A stretch of 64,000 bases of DNA from Notospermus geniculatus (GCA_002633025.1 NMRB01000009.1:60798-124797); one strand, 5' to 3'. Positions 47,751 through 60,065 are shown, counted from the first letter of the stretch. A program made the numbers and translations. Notes: generated from the sequence alone by a model not told the origin.

Positions 47751-48941
47751 GAACAGGATTTACCAAGTGAACCGAGACTGATCTTGTGATTTTCATCGTT
47801 ATATATCAAAGTGTAAGAAGAATGGAAGTTTCAATCAAGGCTGAGTCGGAGTGGTTGGATGCAAGTTCATACCATCTTATGTTGCCCTGAGTACCGCGTG
47901 CATCAAATGCAGGACAGCGTACAGCAATGAACAGAGAATTACACCCAGCTTAAGTTGTAACCGATGGGAAACGATAGCTTCAAGTCTGATAGGAACTCCA
48001 ATGTTAGTTCAGCTTGAATAAGCACCATTGACTTTGCTCATAATTTTGTCTGACACGTCGTTTGATATCAACTCTTTGACTTTCACTGATCGAATCTTCT
48101 GCTTCGGAAATGGAAACGTTCTTTATTGTCATCCCGTGATCTTGTTTATGATGTCGCGTACGAAATTAGTTGTGGTTCGTCTAAAGAAAAGTCTTATACT
48201 GTTTTCTTTTTGAATTTCATCATTTATGCGGTTTTAGGAGAACATTTGCAGCCGAGCTCTTTTTCATTATGGAAGTTGCCAGGAAAACAACATCAGCCAC
48301 ACTAATATCATAAGGTGAAGGCCAATCTGTACGAGACAGGTTCATGAACGCGTCCTGTTTATTGTGTTGGTTGAGTGGGTTGCTCCAGAAGATTGCCTCA
48401 TCCCATTCTCATTATATTTGTCGATATTGAAAGGCTATATTGTCTAGCATCCTTGGTAAGATGGCTTTCACCGAATGTCAACACTCTTCTGGAAGAGTAC
48501 TATGTTTGAACCCACATCCGAATCAAGGCGTGGCATCATAAGGGATTCACTTAAGATCCGTATACGTTGGAAACAATTTTTGACATAGGTATGTGGGCAA
48601 TCATAATGAAAAACCGGCTGAATTCGTTCACCGACATTCCACGGTTTCTTGAATGTTGAGTGTCCGTGATCAGTGAGCTAACACTATTTCGGTCGTAAAT
48701 GTATCCAGATCTATTTACTTGATCGATCATCTATCTAGAATATCCCACATGGTCGAGGTATTATGGGAGAGTTTGAGCAAGGAGCCGTGAAAGACAAAGA
48801 GTGTGGCGAAGCTGAACGGAACTCATCTCCACCGACATGACTGAATCAACTTGGAACATGTTTCAATGTGAAAGGCACTCAAAGTCAATTTGACACCTTA
48901 TCGTTAATCTGAGCAAGCGACCTTCCACATCGCACCCTTAA

Positions 48942-49127
48942 AGCGAATCGACAGCGAAAAAAAGTTGATTTAGAAATAGAATTTGAAAAGGGACGAATTT
49001 TCAGGAAAAAAATGTAAACAAACTTCTCCAGAATGTCAACAAAGAAATTTTCGTGCATTTTGATTGGCTGAATTTTGTGTTTACAAACACCAGTCAAATG
49101 TAAACGAAATCCCGCTATCGATTCGCT
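48942..49127. mobile_element. piggyBac-like MITE with TTAA target duplication
   Basis: Terminal repeats AGCGAATCGACAGCG and the complement of AGCGAATCGATAGCG, flanked by TTAA at 48938-48941 and 49128-49131. The sister copy of the surrounding duplication keeps the empty site with one TTAA (about 45658-45661). 186 bp, no transposase. Confidence 0.9.
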
Positions 49128-51022
49128 TTAACTTAACTTTGTTCTCAATTTCACAAAGATTGAATGACTGTTTAGTTACCACTTGCGCAAAGGATTTCCT
49201 CGATATCACTCTCAGAGGACAGGTCGTCGTTACCGCGCTAAAACCAATTCAGAATTTTGCATAAGAAGCGTATCTCACGCCGATCTGAAACTGAGGTATA
49301 GGATGTCTTATTTGTTTCCCAATACTTCCACAGCCGGCCATCTATTTCAGATTTCAAAAACGTTTTTGAAACAGGATTTATATAATTTGCGACAAAGAAA
49401 CTAGGTTGTGGTCGCAATTTTATTTTTTTACAGTGTTGTTTGCTTACTTTAAATTCTCCCTACCACATTCCCTTGGTTGCACCAATTCCTCCCGGTCCGT
49501 AGGCCTACATTCCAACCTCGGGCGAACTCACAATCGCCGATTGCCACGGGCATGACGGGTAAAGTTAAAGTTAAAGTTAAAGTTAAAGTACTTGCTCTAC
49601 AACAATATTCAGACTAACGATTCATATTGGAAGAACTTGACTTATCAGACTTTGTAAACTCGTGAGAAGGTCTTTAAATGTACTTTTCACCATAATTTTT
49701 TGCCTGAAACATGTCACATATTCTCCTCACAGGAAACCTTCCCACCGAACTACACTGTTTTCACAGTGGGATACCCGATACACCTTTTACACGGGTTTTT
49801 CACAAAGTCAGTGTCTCGTACATACGCATACGACACATTCGGTTTTCCAATAAGTTTTCAACGCAAGACGCAGCCTAAAATATTCATGTATTGTACATCA
49901 CCTTTTCCTAAACAGCTCTTGTTCAACAGATTTTCTTGCAAAAGACTACGATCCTCACAAAAAATGCAACCAAAGCATGGTTTACTCACAATAGATCCGA
50001 AAGAACCTTCGCGGTATTATTTTTATCATTTCAAACCCACACATGTCGAGCACCATCTTCATCAGCTGCCACCAACTGTTTACTAACTACCCGAAGAGCT
50101 TGCACCACCGCCGAGCTGCTATCCGCTGAAGTCAGAAAACGAATAGAGGATTTGATAACGAACTGCGAAGGCAACCGAGCATGAGAACAGGATTTACCAA
50201 GTGAACCGAGACTGATCTTGTGATTTTCATCGTTATATATCAAAGTGTAAGAAGAATGGAAGTTTCAATCAAGGCTGAGTCGGAGTGGTTGGATGCAAGT
50301 TCATACCATCTTATGTTGCCCTGAGTACCGCGTGCATCAAATGCAGGACAGCGTACAGCAATGAACAGAGAATTACACCCAGCTTAAGTTGTAACCGATG
50401 GGAAACGATAGCTTCAAGTCTGATAGGAACTCCAATGTTAGTTCAGCTTGAATAAGCACCATTGACTTTGCTCATAATTTTGTCTGACACGTCGTTTGAT
50501 ATCAACTCTTTGACTTTCACTGATCGAATCTTCTGCTTCGGAAATGGAAACGTTCTTTATTGTCATCCCGTGATCTTGTTTATGATGTCGCGTACGAAAT
50601 TAGTTGTGGTTCGTCTAAAGAAAAGTCTTTTACTGTTTTCTTTTTGAATTTCATCATTTATGCGGTTTTAGGAGAACATTTGCAGCCGAGCTCTTTTTCA
50701 TTATAGAAGTTGCCAGGAAAACAACATCAGCCACACTAATATCATAAGGTGAAGGCCAATATATACGGGACAGGTTCATGAACGCGTCCTGTTTATTGTG
50801 TTGGTTGAGTGGGTTGCTCCAGAAGATTGTCTCATCCCATTCTCATTATATTTGTCGATATTGAAAGGCTATATTGTCTAGCATCCTTGGTAAGATGGCT
50901 ATCACCGAATGTCAACACTCTTCTGGAAGAGTACTATGTTTGAACCCACATCCGAATCAAGGCGTGGCATCATAAGGGATTCACTTAAGATCCGTATACG
51001 TTGGAAACAATTTTTGACATAG

Positions 51023-51323
51023 GTATTCCCTTCTCTGCCATATTGCCGTTAGTAGCACCAAATTCATATCTACCCATGGATGATCTGGAAGACAAAAACG
51101 GTGCCCTTTTCTTTATCATGTTGGTGAACTTCGTCAGCTCTATAAAAAGCATTTCAAGGCTTTCAATGTTGATTTCCACGTCTTTGTCAACATTGCTTGC
51201 TGCCTTCGAGCCAACCGCATTGTTATAATGATACGAATTTCGTGACTGTCTGTGTGGCCGCAAGCACAGTTCTTTTCGTGGTTGCTTATTAGTAGCTATT
51301 TTAGAAGATTTCTGCTCATCCAA
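51023..51323 (-). CDS. Possible exon of unknown gene
   Basis: About 100 codons open on the minus strand, with coding-like composition and a helical stretch, ESLEMLFIELTKFTNMIKK. The initiator is not ATG, so an exon rather than a whole gene would be implied. The opposite strand is also partly open. Unassigned. Confidence 0.2.
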
Positions 51324-52183
51324 CCACCATAAAATAATCTGTTACAGCGACTTCGTGATGTGATCATCGGTGTGCTCTCATATTCATACGGAGAGGAAAA
51401 GTGCTGTCAGTAGTCTTGAAGGAAAACAGTGCTTTCTTTGTTATTGTCCACGTGAACAGCGTATGTCACAATGCGTCTTCTGAAGGATCTATTGCTTCTG
51501 ATGCACTGATAGATCAACAGCCATCCCCAAGGGCCATGGCTTACGGCAAAGATATGTACACGTCGCGAACATTTTCCAATAAGTATCCAACGAAAGGCGA
51601 CTCGCAAAAAAGCAAAAATGGGTAAAGAACGCGGATGACTCGATGGTGTACGCTCTCTCTGCACTCCTCGAGCAATTGTGAAAATTAATTGGTTTGCGTA
51701 TGTTTTCTTACAAACGGAAAACGACGACAAATAAACCGTTATTATATTTAACTTATCGAAGTCAGCTTCGTTGTATCTACTCGTATTCTCAAACTAGCAT
51801 AGACTGCAACATGTTCCCAACGGAACATTAATTGTACTGCTGCCAGCACTCAGAATCTCTGGTTGATACTTGATGAGCATAGCTAGTCTCCGAACACGAT
51901 TGAGTTATACGAAACGAGTCAGCAAACCAAATATGTGCCCAGAAGACATTCTTGCGGTCTATGAACATGTAAATTCTGCCCGATACGATGTACGCTGGTT
52001 TAGAAGCGGATTTTCGTATCAGACAAACATTTCCATTGGGTTTTCTTATGTATGTCGATCAGTGGTAATATATCATTGACCACGTCTGACTATCGTTTCG
52101 GAAGTACTATAATGATTTCATCGTTCATTTTATTTGAAAACCATCATCTGAGTGGATGTATTGCATTTACTATTCTCATTCTT

Positions 52184-52355
52184 TCATCGTTCCAGTCTGA
52201 ACGGAACATTTCACATTGCGAATAACAACATGCGCTTGCCATCATGCTCTGAATTCAGACTCGTCAATATTCCATGCCAACAATCTTTTCCAAAAAGTTA
52301 CAAAATAACCGCCAAAGATTACAAAAAAGTAATAAATGAAAGGATTCCGCATTGA
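52184..52355 (+). CDS. Possible terminal exon of unknown gene
   Basis: A good acceptor (TTTCATCGTTCCAG) opens a frame encoding LNGTFHIANNNMRLPSC and then KITAKDYKKVINERIPH before TGA, with an N-glycosylation motif (NGT) and two Cys. No family is recognised. Confidence 0.25.
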
Positions 52356-53038
52356 TGAACACCAGGGTAAATCATCTTGCAAGATCTAACTTCTCATTTC
52401 GTCAAAGACTCTGAATTTTGATAGGATATCTAATCAAACGCCACGAACTGCCTTGATCCATCGGTGACGGGTTGATGATTAAAGATATTGAAAGCTTGGG
52501 AACATGACAAGAAGTTTTTGATGTCGAGCGGAGAAAAATAGGATTTAACCTCATCCAAGAGTTACGGAGAAAAGACCACAAATCGACAAAAAGAAGGAAC
52601 TTTGACATTTTGTTGTCTTATTTTTGTGTAACCTTTCGAAACTCTTTCAGGGACGATGGAAAATCACTTCAACGTGACCTTATGGCACCGAAACGGTTCG
52701 CAGTCCACATCAATTTCCCCTTGTACCAATTCTGCTAACCGATTATAAGGGACAACTCGCTGAGGAACTGCATAGCCCCCTCAAACATCTTGTGTTTCCC
52801 ACTGAAATCTCGGCGACACAAGGAGCCGTCACCCGACACATCAAATCAATGATTGAAAACCGTGGTCTTTCAATAGAAACGTACGTACACATGCATACAA
52901 AACAGTCTGACATTCGTAAGAAAAGTAAACATCACCAATCATTAGGATAAACCTTCTCGTATAATCGTGATGGCAGAGGATTTCGGCGTCACCATCCATC
53001 AATAACAAATATGTTTAACCAGTATTGGTAAGAGGTCT

Positions 53039-53231
53039 TATCGAAATAAATCTTCGAGCATGGAGGCGTGTATCGCGGCTTTATCATCATCTGTAACTGA
53101 ACTCCCAATCATTTCCGTATTCTTTTCAATGAGGCTGAGAGCTTTGGATGCCATCCTTTTCATCTCAATCAGATTTTCATGATCAACGATATTAAAGGGA
53201 TGGACCAGGCAGCGAAGATGTTTCTAAAGTA
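53039..53231 (-). CDS. Possible terminal exon of unknown helical protein
   Basis: Minus strand. After an acceptor (TAGCCTACTTTAG) the frame encodes KHLRCLVHPFNIVDHENL, then MKRMASKALSLIEKNTEMI and a DDKAAIHASMLEDLFR end before TAA. This is one of the most protein-like segments in the region (long amphipathic helix, acidic C-terminus). No family is recognised and no upstream exon was linked. Confidence 0.3.
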
Positions 53232-53387
53232 GGCTATAGTCATCATGTTGCACTATTCGGCGTTGTGTTGTGACGAGTGCGATATCTCCCGTTGGATCCC
53301 TCCAAGCCTAATCCATTGATTAGAGCAACATCCCCAACATCACCCTAAGTAACTCCAGAAACATACTCACATTACCAATATTTCTAT

Positions 53388-53684
53388 ATGTCACTCCTCC
53401 AGTTGTCAATAATAGTGTCTTGTATTTCCTGTGGCTGTGCTTTGCCTCAGCCTGGATTATGTTATTATAATATTCTTCGTTTTTTGTATAATAAATCAAA
53501 ATCTCTCATTGATCAGCAAAATTTTGACTGCGCGCGACGGTTTAGAAAGGCAACTCTAACGCTTGGCAATGATTCTATGGTGACAGGAACGATTCGTTTT
53601 CCTGCCTTGGATGCAATGCGTTATTGCTGCCGCTGCCACCGACGACGACGAAGACGACGGCAACGGATGATGGTGAATTCATAA
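53388..53684 (+). CDS. Possible small secreted protein, unknown
   Basis: ATG opens 98 codons. MSLLQLSIIVSCISCGCALP resembles a signal peptide with cleavage after CALP. The C-terminal end is an Arg run encoded by a CGACGACGA microsatellite, which makes the 3' part doubtful. No homology is recognised. Confidence 0.25.
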   Translation: MSLLQLSIIVSCISCGCALPQPGLCYYNILRFLYNKSKSLIDQQNFDCARRFRKATLTLGNDSMVTGTIRFPALDAMRYCCRCHRRRRRRRQRMMVNS

Positions 53685-54297
53685 GGCCTTCATGCGTCGT
53701 AATCATTTGAGTTACAGAGAGGACTAAAAGTTGGAACATTCTGACCAAGAAAACAACATGCTCCCTATTCGCCATTGCAGTGATCGATTTATCAAAACAC
53801 CGGAAATATCATTGATAAAGGAGTCTAGATCCTTTAATCTTAAAAGTCAACCCTTGAATACGGTCCCACCGAATGGATATACATATAAATGTATATGCAT
53901 GGCAAAATTGTCTTATCTCTGGTACAAAAATAAGATGTATCGGCGAGCGAATCCGACTCCAGCAAGATAGATGGACCTGAGATCAATGTGGGGTGATAAG
54001 AGAACGTCTGAATCTTTTAGTCAATACATGTATAAGAATGAATACTTGAAGTCGAGGATTTATGCTCCAACGGTCAATGGCCTACCGCGGAACCTCAAAA
54101 CAGTCCTTTGACAATGCATAAGATTGCGAAATGTAAATCTACGTGGGCAGAAATAAGTAAGTAAGGCATGGGGGGATCACATACAATATACAATAACTTT
54201 TAAAATGAATGGGATTACCAGAATATAGCGATCGTTATGCAGTGATTGTTAAACTTTAACGCCACGAAATCGACATGCATGCATCGCACTTGTCTGC

Positions 54298-54592
54298 CAG
54301 GGTCCATATTCATAAACATACTTAATACTTGTCTTTTGTGTTGAACAAAGGATAAGTGTCATACTTAGACTTAAGTAGTTTTATATGGGTCCAGGGGCCG
54401 TATGCATTTCCCTTAAACTATTGTTCCAAACAAAAGATAAGGGAAATTTTACATTTAAGATGTTTTATGCATACGGCGCCAGGGTCCATATTCATAAACA
54501 TACTTAAGTCAAAGTGTGATACTAATCTTTTGTGTTGAACAAAGGATAAGTGTCACACTTAGACTTAAGTAGTTTTATGAATTTGGGTCCAG
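54298..54592. mobile_element. Composite of three fold-back elements
   Basis: Two related hairpins with ends CAGGGTCCATATTCATAAAC and the complement-like TTTATRNNNGGGTCCAG (54298-54394 and 54481-54592) flank a different hairpin with arms GGGGCCGTATGCAT and ATGCATACGGCGCC (54395-54480). The outer pair could be one element split by the inner one or two insertions side by side. Confidence 0.7.
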
Positions 54593-54617
54593 ATGTATAT
54601 GTCAACTAGATGTACTT

Positions 54618-54857
54618 ATGAATAAAGTGCACTTTAAGGAAAAGGGTGAGATTTATCAACAACACACTGAAGGACACTGCTTGCTAAGCACATATCGTGC
54701 TATCGAGATGATTGGTGCTTCCTTTCATCGCCTGGTCAATAACCAACCGCCACCCAATGAGCAAATTGAATACAGTATAACCATAACCCGCCAAATTATC
54801 AGCTCTCGGATCGATCAACGCCTAATTCTTGACTTCACCAGCCATCAGGCAAAATGA
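54618..54857 (+). CDS. Open frame of 79 codons, unknown
   Basis: ATG-initiated, hydrophilic, encoding MNKVHFKEKGEIYQQ onward with a LLSTYRAIEMIGASFHRLV helix. It begins just downstream of the hairpin composite. No similarity is recognised and chance is possible. Confidence 0.15.
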   Translation: MNKVHFKEKGEIYQQHTEGHCLLSTYRAIEMIGASFHRLVNNQPPPNEQIEYSITITRQIISSRIDQRLILDFTSHQAK

Positions 54858-55214
54858 CCCTGTCAGCTTGGAACCAATATCGAATCAGGGCATCCTCTTC
54901 GTTAGCCTAGTTAGGCTCGGGACCACACACAGCGATCTGGTAGCCGTCAAATCAGATCTTCTAGTAACCTCAGCATCCTGGAGACCATCCATTCAAAAAT
55001 CAACATGATTGGGAAAGAGATGACCAAGTTAGATCGACAGAAGTGAGACATGATAAGTCAGTGTTGTGTACATTGGAGAGGCTGTGCATTGAGGAAATCA
55101 CATCAGACTTAGTGATATGGTTCCAGCAATTTGACACATGGGACCCTTGTGTAACGGGCTGGAAATCGTCTGCTGTGGCTTATTGATCGCCTTGTTATGC
55201 AGCATTGCTTGGAG

Positions 55215-56400
55215 AAACAACATATAACTCGGTCAGCATCTCACAAGAGGGAAAATGTGAAAATTACACGGAATGGTTCACCGAATTACCATTTCGAAAT
55301 ACGCAAGCTGTCTTATCTCCAGGCGCAGAACAGAACTGATATTTTTTTAGAGGAACTGACTTATCATACGTTATATAAAACATGATACACTTTAGTCTTG
55401 ATGATTTCACAGTATTTTGACTTTCTTGTTATCAATAACGTCTGATGTTGTGTCCAGCACACTGGAAACAACGTCGTTTAGAATATTTGCACTGGAGCAG
55501 ATATTGGCTAACTGGACCCAGGGCTGTAGGTCAAACAGCGAAGCATCAAAAATGAAAAATGGACTGCTTTTTTCAGTTTGCAATATATTGGCATGTCATG
55601 ACTATCTCGGTGGAAATAATTTTTGCGGCATGGAATGCTGCCGAAAGTGTACTTCAGCGGCAGAGCTGGCGATGATCGTGACAAGAATACAAAAGCAACA
55701 AGCCTTGTGGCGTAAATGGTTCGCGTGGTGGGAAGATTTGACACCCGCCGGCTGTGTCAAATTGTTCATTCAAATTCATGTAGGCCTATAGCCTACACCG
55801 AAACGTAAATTGGAGAAACAACATATAACTCGGTCAGCATCTCACAAGAGGGAAAATGTGAAAATTACACGGAATGGTTCACCGAATTACCATTTCGAAA
55901 TATGTAACCTGTCTTATCTCCAGGAGCAGAACAGAACTGATATTTTTTTAGAGGAACTGACTTACCATATGTTATATAAAACATGATACACTTTAGTCTT
56001 GATGATTTCACAGTGTTTTGACTTTCTTGTTATCAATAATGTCTGATGTTGTGTCCAGCACACTGGAAACAACGTCGTTTAGAATATTTGCACTGGAGCA
56101 GATATTGGCTAACTGGACCAAGGGCTGTAGGTCAAACAGCGAAGCATCAAAAATGAAAAATGGACTGCTTTTTTCAGTTTGCAATATATTGGCATGTCAT
56201 GACTATCTCGGTGGAAAGAATTTTTGCGGCATGGAATTCTGCCGAAAGTGTACTTCAGCGGCAGAGCTGGCGATGATCGTGACATGAATACAAAAGCAAC
56301 AAGCCTTGCGGCGTAAATGGTTCGCGTGGTGGGAAGATTTGACACCCGCCGGCTGTGTCAAATTGTTCATTCAAATTCATGTAGGCCTACACACCGAAAC
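55215..56400. repeat. Tandem duplication, ~600-bp unit
   Basis: Units 55215-55800 and 55812-56400 are about 97% identical and head to tail. A frame open in both (about 55417-55791 and 56018-56287) differs mainly at first and second codon positions and has a new stop in unit 2, so there is no sign of coding constraint. Confidence 0.85.
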
Positions 56401-56928
56401 GTAAACAAACGACCCTCAATCCTCCCATTCGAACAAAACATCCATCATGTCCATAACTATTCTTACACCACCACACTAACTTATAATCCGCGTTTAATAA
56501 TACATACATGTATTGTGCTTTTCATGCGTTCCTCAACGCAACCTCGGCCCCACATCGAGATGACATTAATTACACAAACCCATACAGGATTTACCTGTCC
56601 GCTGTTGAGCCCGAGGTTGAATGTGAGACCCCCGCAGAGATGTTAGCATAAAATCCCGAAAAAAGCACATAAAACGCTGAAAAATCCTCATTTTTAACCA
56701 ACGGGACACAACTAGGCATAAAAACAAACCCATGCCACCTCATTGCCTTGGGATACGCTAATGCTTTAGTTGCGAAAATCGCTTTACAATATAGGGACTA
56801 TGGGTCGACGCGAACCAAACAGAATGAAACGTTCGCTCATGAAGTCACGGAGAATTCGCCTTCTTATCGCATGTGAGCATATCAGTTCCAAATGTACATA
56901 CCGGTACATGTACTTATTGAATTGTACC

Positions 56929-56981
56929 TTGGAGGAATTATACTATATAGTATAATTATACTATAGTATAATTCCTCCAAG
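56929..56981. mobile_element. 53-bp palindromic insertion with 8-bp target duplication
   Basis: An almost perfect palindrome (arm TTGGAGGAATTATACTATA) is flanked by the direct repeat ATTGTACC at 56921-56928 and 56982-56989. The sister unit (about 60814-60821) has a single ATTGTACC and no insert. The 8-bp duplication fits the hAT superfamily. Confidence 0.9.
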
Positions 56982-58389
56982 ATTGTACCAATTGAAAATT
57001 TATATATAAATATTTTACTGATACATCCTTCGATTGGACATGAGACACACAGCAAGCAAAAGACCCCCTTCCGCTGCCGGTACATGTCCCCGTACATATC
57101 TCGCAATTTCATCAACATCCAACTTCATCGTTGACATTGGCAATACAGCTCCGGCAGAATGTCACATCCATTGAAACATATCTAATCAGCGATTTAGAAC
57201 TTTTCGATTTACATCAAGTCGAAGTCAGGATATATTGTCAATAAATGTACATGGTATTGACAACTAGGTTGATTTACTCTCAAAAGGTCAGCTGGCTGTA
57301 TTGCAAAAGAGGAAATCGAGGGACCGTGAGGCCGATCCGCTGACTGCTGCTGCAGCGGAGTGGCATCACTGGAGACATCAAAAATCTGAAAAAAACTCTA
57401 TGTAGCATCAGAAATACTTCATATTGCTTTCCTAATTGTTCATAGGTTTAAGAATTTCGCACAGTTACAGCCAACCAATTTATTTTTGGCGATTGCTTTT
57501 ACTTATCAGGGAATCGTTTTGATCCTGAAGTCATTAGTTACATGTAAGATGTTCATTTCAGCTCTGGTTCCAAACACTGGATAAAACGTTCAGACATCAC
57601 CAATCTTTCCTTTTGGGAAGAATTTTTAAAAAAGCAAGTCTAAAACCAGAAGGCACGTCCACTAATGCAATAAGAGCATCCAGCATCCATTGGGGCTCTT
57701 CCTCGACTCATTGATCAAGATTGCCCCATCGAAATCTCGCTTCCTGCTAATCGTAAAGAACGAATACCGATCCAATTACTTGAGCAATTGATTACCCCAC
57801 CCGAGGACAGAGAGTCGTTCAACTGTCCTTTCATCCTATTCCTACGAATGAGGCATTTGGATGCTCATTTCCGAATGCTTGGTGGATCTTCTGAAGCCAT
57901 TGAACTTGATTAAAAATCAAAGTTGGGCAAATTGACCGTGAGTGTCTTTGACAGGGCCATGTATCATAATTAGGGTAAACAGCATTTTGTTCTTAACCAG
58001 GCAGACATTCATTTCTCGGATTCGCTGGAAGTTCACAGAGAATGTCATTTAAATTCTCTGTTAGTTTACAAATGTAGTTATATAAGTCAGTTTTTCCATT
58101 TTTTACCTGTAATGTATGGTGATCGTTTAAGTACAATGTATGTCTTCGGGCAGATTTAGATAACATGATGTAGGGGCCTATGTTGCAAGACGTTGACGAT
58201 TGCTTTTTCTATTCCAAATTCACATGCCCGATTGGCCTTACTTACTTTCACCAGATAGAGCGACAAATTGCCGTTACAAACAGTTTAGCAATGGTACACT
58301 CGGCTTTGTCCTAAACGTACATGTAATGCATCCAACCGCACCAATTCCAGAATGATTAGAAAAGAAGTTGAGTTACGACTGTTTGATGA

Positions 58390-58668
58390 ATGAACCATCG
58401 CTATGGAGCAAGTGTTGGTAATTGTACAGTACATCAAATTCCTTTCTGCATCCTTTCGTCAAGGATATGCTATGTATTGGTGATTACCATGCAAATGAGA
58501 CGTGGAGTACAGAACTCTCTACTCAGACGGGTGAATAAATATCATTTCGACGATGATACTTACAAGCATTTTGTTGGCTTATGTTACAAGTTTGGTAACC
58601 AACGTGTACAAGGCTTGTGGTGCCTCATTTCATTTATCGACTACGAGGTGACGATGAGCTATGGTTAA
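58390..58668 (+). CDS. Open frame of 92 codons, identical in both units (62190-62468)
   Basis: ATG to stop, encoding MNHRYGASVGNCTVHQIPF and ending FIDYEVTMSYG. It is identical in the second unit, but the whole surrounding 850 bases are almost identical too, so conservation is not specific to the frame. It lies upstream of the TATA box and has no known family. Confidence 0.15.
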   Translation: MNHRYGASVGNCTVHQIPFCILSSRICYVLVITMQMRRGVQNSLLRRVNKYHFDDDTYKHFVGLCYKFGNQRVQGLWCLISFIDYEVTMSYG

Positions 58669-58934
58669 TCTCCTTTTCAGCAGTCTCTAAAGCCAGCTCG
58701 GTAATGTTATGCAATTAGTTAGTCACTTGGGCATACCTGAAATATCTGACGACCACGACATGTCCCTGATTAAACAAAGCTGGAAATACTAGTGAACTCT
58801 GAGTTCACCAACACCGAAAAAAAATTCTCTATGCCGCTTTTAAAACACAGCTCTCTCTCTTGTGATTATCCAATTTAGCGATAACACCAATCAAAGACAT
58901 ATCTCCCAGACGGAATTGGAGGGGGCAAAATCAT

Positions 58935-58942
58935 TATATAAA
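58935..58942 (+). promoter_or_regulatory. TATA box (sister copy 62735-62742)
   Basis: TATATAAA followed by AGG, with TCATCAGA, an initiator-like sequence, about 25 bases downstream. Identical in both units. It lies about 220 bases before ATGs at 59161 and 59194 and 430 bases before the candidate terminal exon. Confidence 0.45.
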
Positions 58943-59364
58943 GGACAGTTGAGCGTCATCAGAGAAGTACGCCACCGACAAATTACAATAGAAATTTGAG
59001 GAATTTATTAACCGACGCAACATCAAAAGCTTTTCACATTATATTAGGTTAATTTGATAATCGATCCAGATCTTGTGGATAGGTTCAAGAGTATCAGGAC
59101 GAGTTATTAGTAATTCAATCTCTGCGGTACAACTTTATTTTCTTTTATGTTATAATTTGGATGGCATCTGTTCCAGTTCTACATGAAGTGAAGATGGGTG
59201 CAATTTTTTCTCGTTGTTTGTCCACTTGTTTCTTCATCTGCAAACTCCTCCACGTGGATTGCACTCTCTCACTCTCTCTCTCTCTCTCATAAAGACTGCT
59301 GCTAGGTTCGTACCTTCCGCCTGCTGATCCAGCTGCTGATGCCGTCTGATTTCTTTCTTTTTAG

Positions 59365-59681
59365 GACTCATCCTGAAGAGATTCAACTTGAAGAATGTCA
59401 CGTCCATAAACAAAAGTACGGCGAAACTAAAGGTAAGTAACGAACATCGGCGTAACGATCTGTCTTCTTTGCTAAAGGAAACATCATACGTCCTGACCAA
59501 AACCGAAAATTATTTTGATTATACCTATGCTACAGAGAAGAAATTCCTTAATTTCATCAACACTTTTGAAGTCCTACTTACCGTTGTTTACTTTCAAAAC
59601 AGAATAGATGAGTTGTCCTTGAAAACTGGCCTCAGAGGGTTAATTGAAAGGACGTATGAAGTAGGAGGCAGTGGAGCCTGA
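59365..59681 (+). CDS. Candidate terminal exon of an unknown helical protein, paralogue 1
   Basis: A textbook acceptor (TTTCTTTCTTTTTAG) is followed by an open frame (phase needing one upstream base) to TGA. It encodes about 105 residues beginning LILKRFNLKNVTSINKSTAK, with an N-glycosylation motif NVTS, then SSLLKETSYVLTKTENYF and FLNFINTFEVLLTVVYF helices. Against paralogue 2 there are four synonymous third-position changes, four amino-acid changes (E/K, G/D, R/K, G/S) and one in-frame 18-base indel, which modestly supports coding. An internal AAAG/GTAAGT could end the exon early, with a second open frame (THPEEIQLEECHVHKQ). The upstream exon is not settled: MASVPVLHEVKMGAIF from 59161 is possible but differs by frameshifting indels in unit 2. 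Confidence 0.4.
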
Positions 59682-60065
59682 ATTACACTTCAACGGTACA
59701 AAACACTCATGTTTATTTGACGTCAACTTGAGCCCACTTATACGTTCCTGTCAATGTTTTTATCTAATTACTTAAGCAACGAATCAAGAAAACGCTATAC
59801 TTGAACGAATGTCTTTGAGATATGCATCCGATGATTAGATGAAATAGCTGATATGTACGTTAGAATAAAAGGAAAAGTGGCCTACATTACACGAGATAAT
59901 GCACTGTTAGGTGCCGGTACTTTTCAATGTCTTTACAAAAGTAATGAATTACATAAATGCTGGGATTGTGGCAACTACAGCAGAGAAGGGAGAACAAGCA
60001 CAGATGTGCAAATGACTATTGGTTTTCATTAATTGTGCAAGTTTTAAACCTCGTGAATATACAAA

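Larger units (their letters stand above)
45312..51026. repeat. Tandem segmental duplication (copy 1 45312-48592, copy 2 48593-51026)
   Basis: Both copies begin GTGGGCAATCATAATG and end TTTTTGACATAGGTAT, so the junction at 48592/48593 is exact and head to tail. Identity is high. About 1,050 bases (about 45912-46968) occur only in copy 1, and a 186-bp transposon (48942-49127) only in copy 2. A TAAAGT hexamer array (47128, 49560) differs in length. Two small deletions in copy 2 (near 50000 and 50088) break or shift the frame that is open in copy 1. Confidence 0.9.

Noticed and set aside
55417-56287. 124-codon cysteine-containing frame, duplicated
   Set aside because: Substitutions between the two copies fall at first and second codon positions and one creates a stop, so it is not under coding constraint.
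58390-58668. Perfect conservation of a 92-codon frame as evidence for a gene
   Set aside because: The surrounding 850 bases are equally identical, so the identity reflects a conversion tract or recent origin, not selection on this frame.
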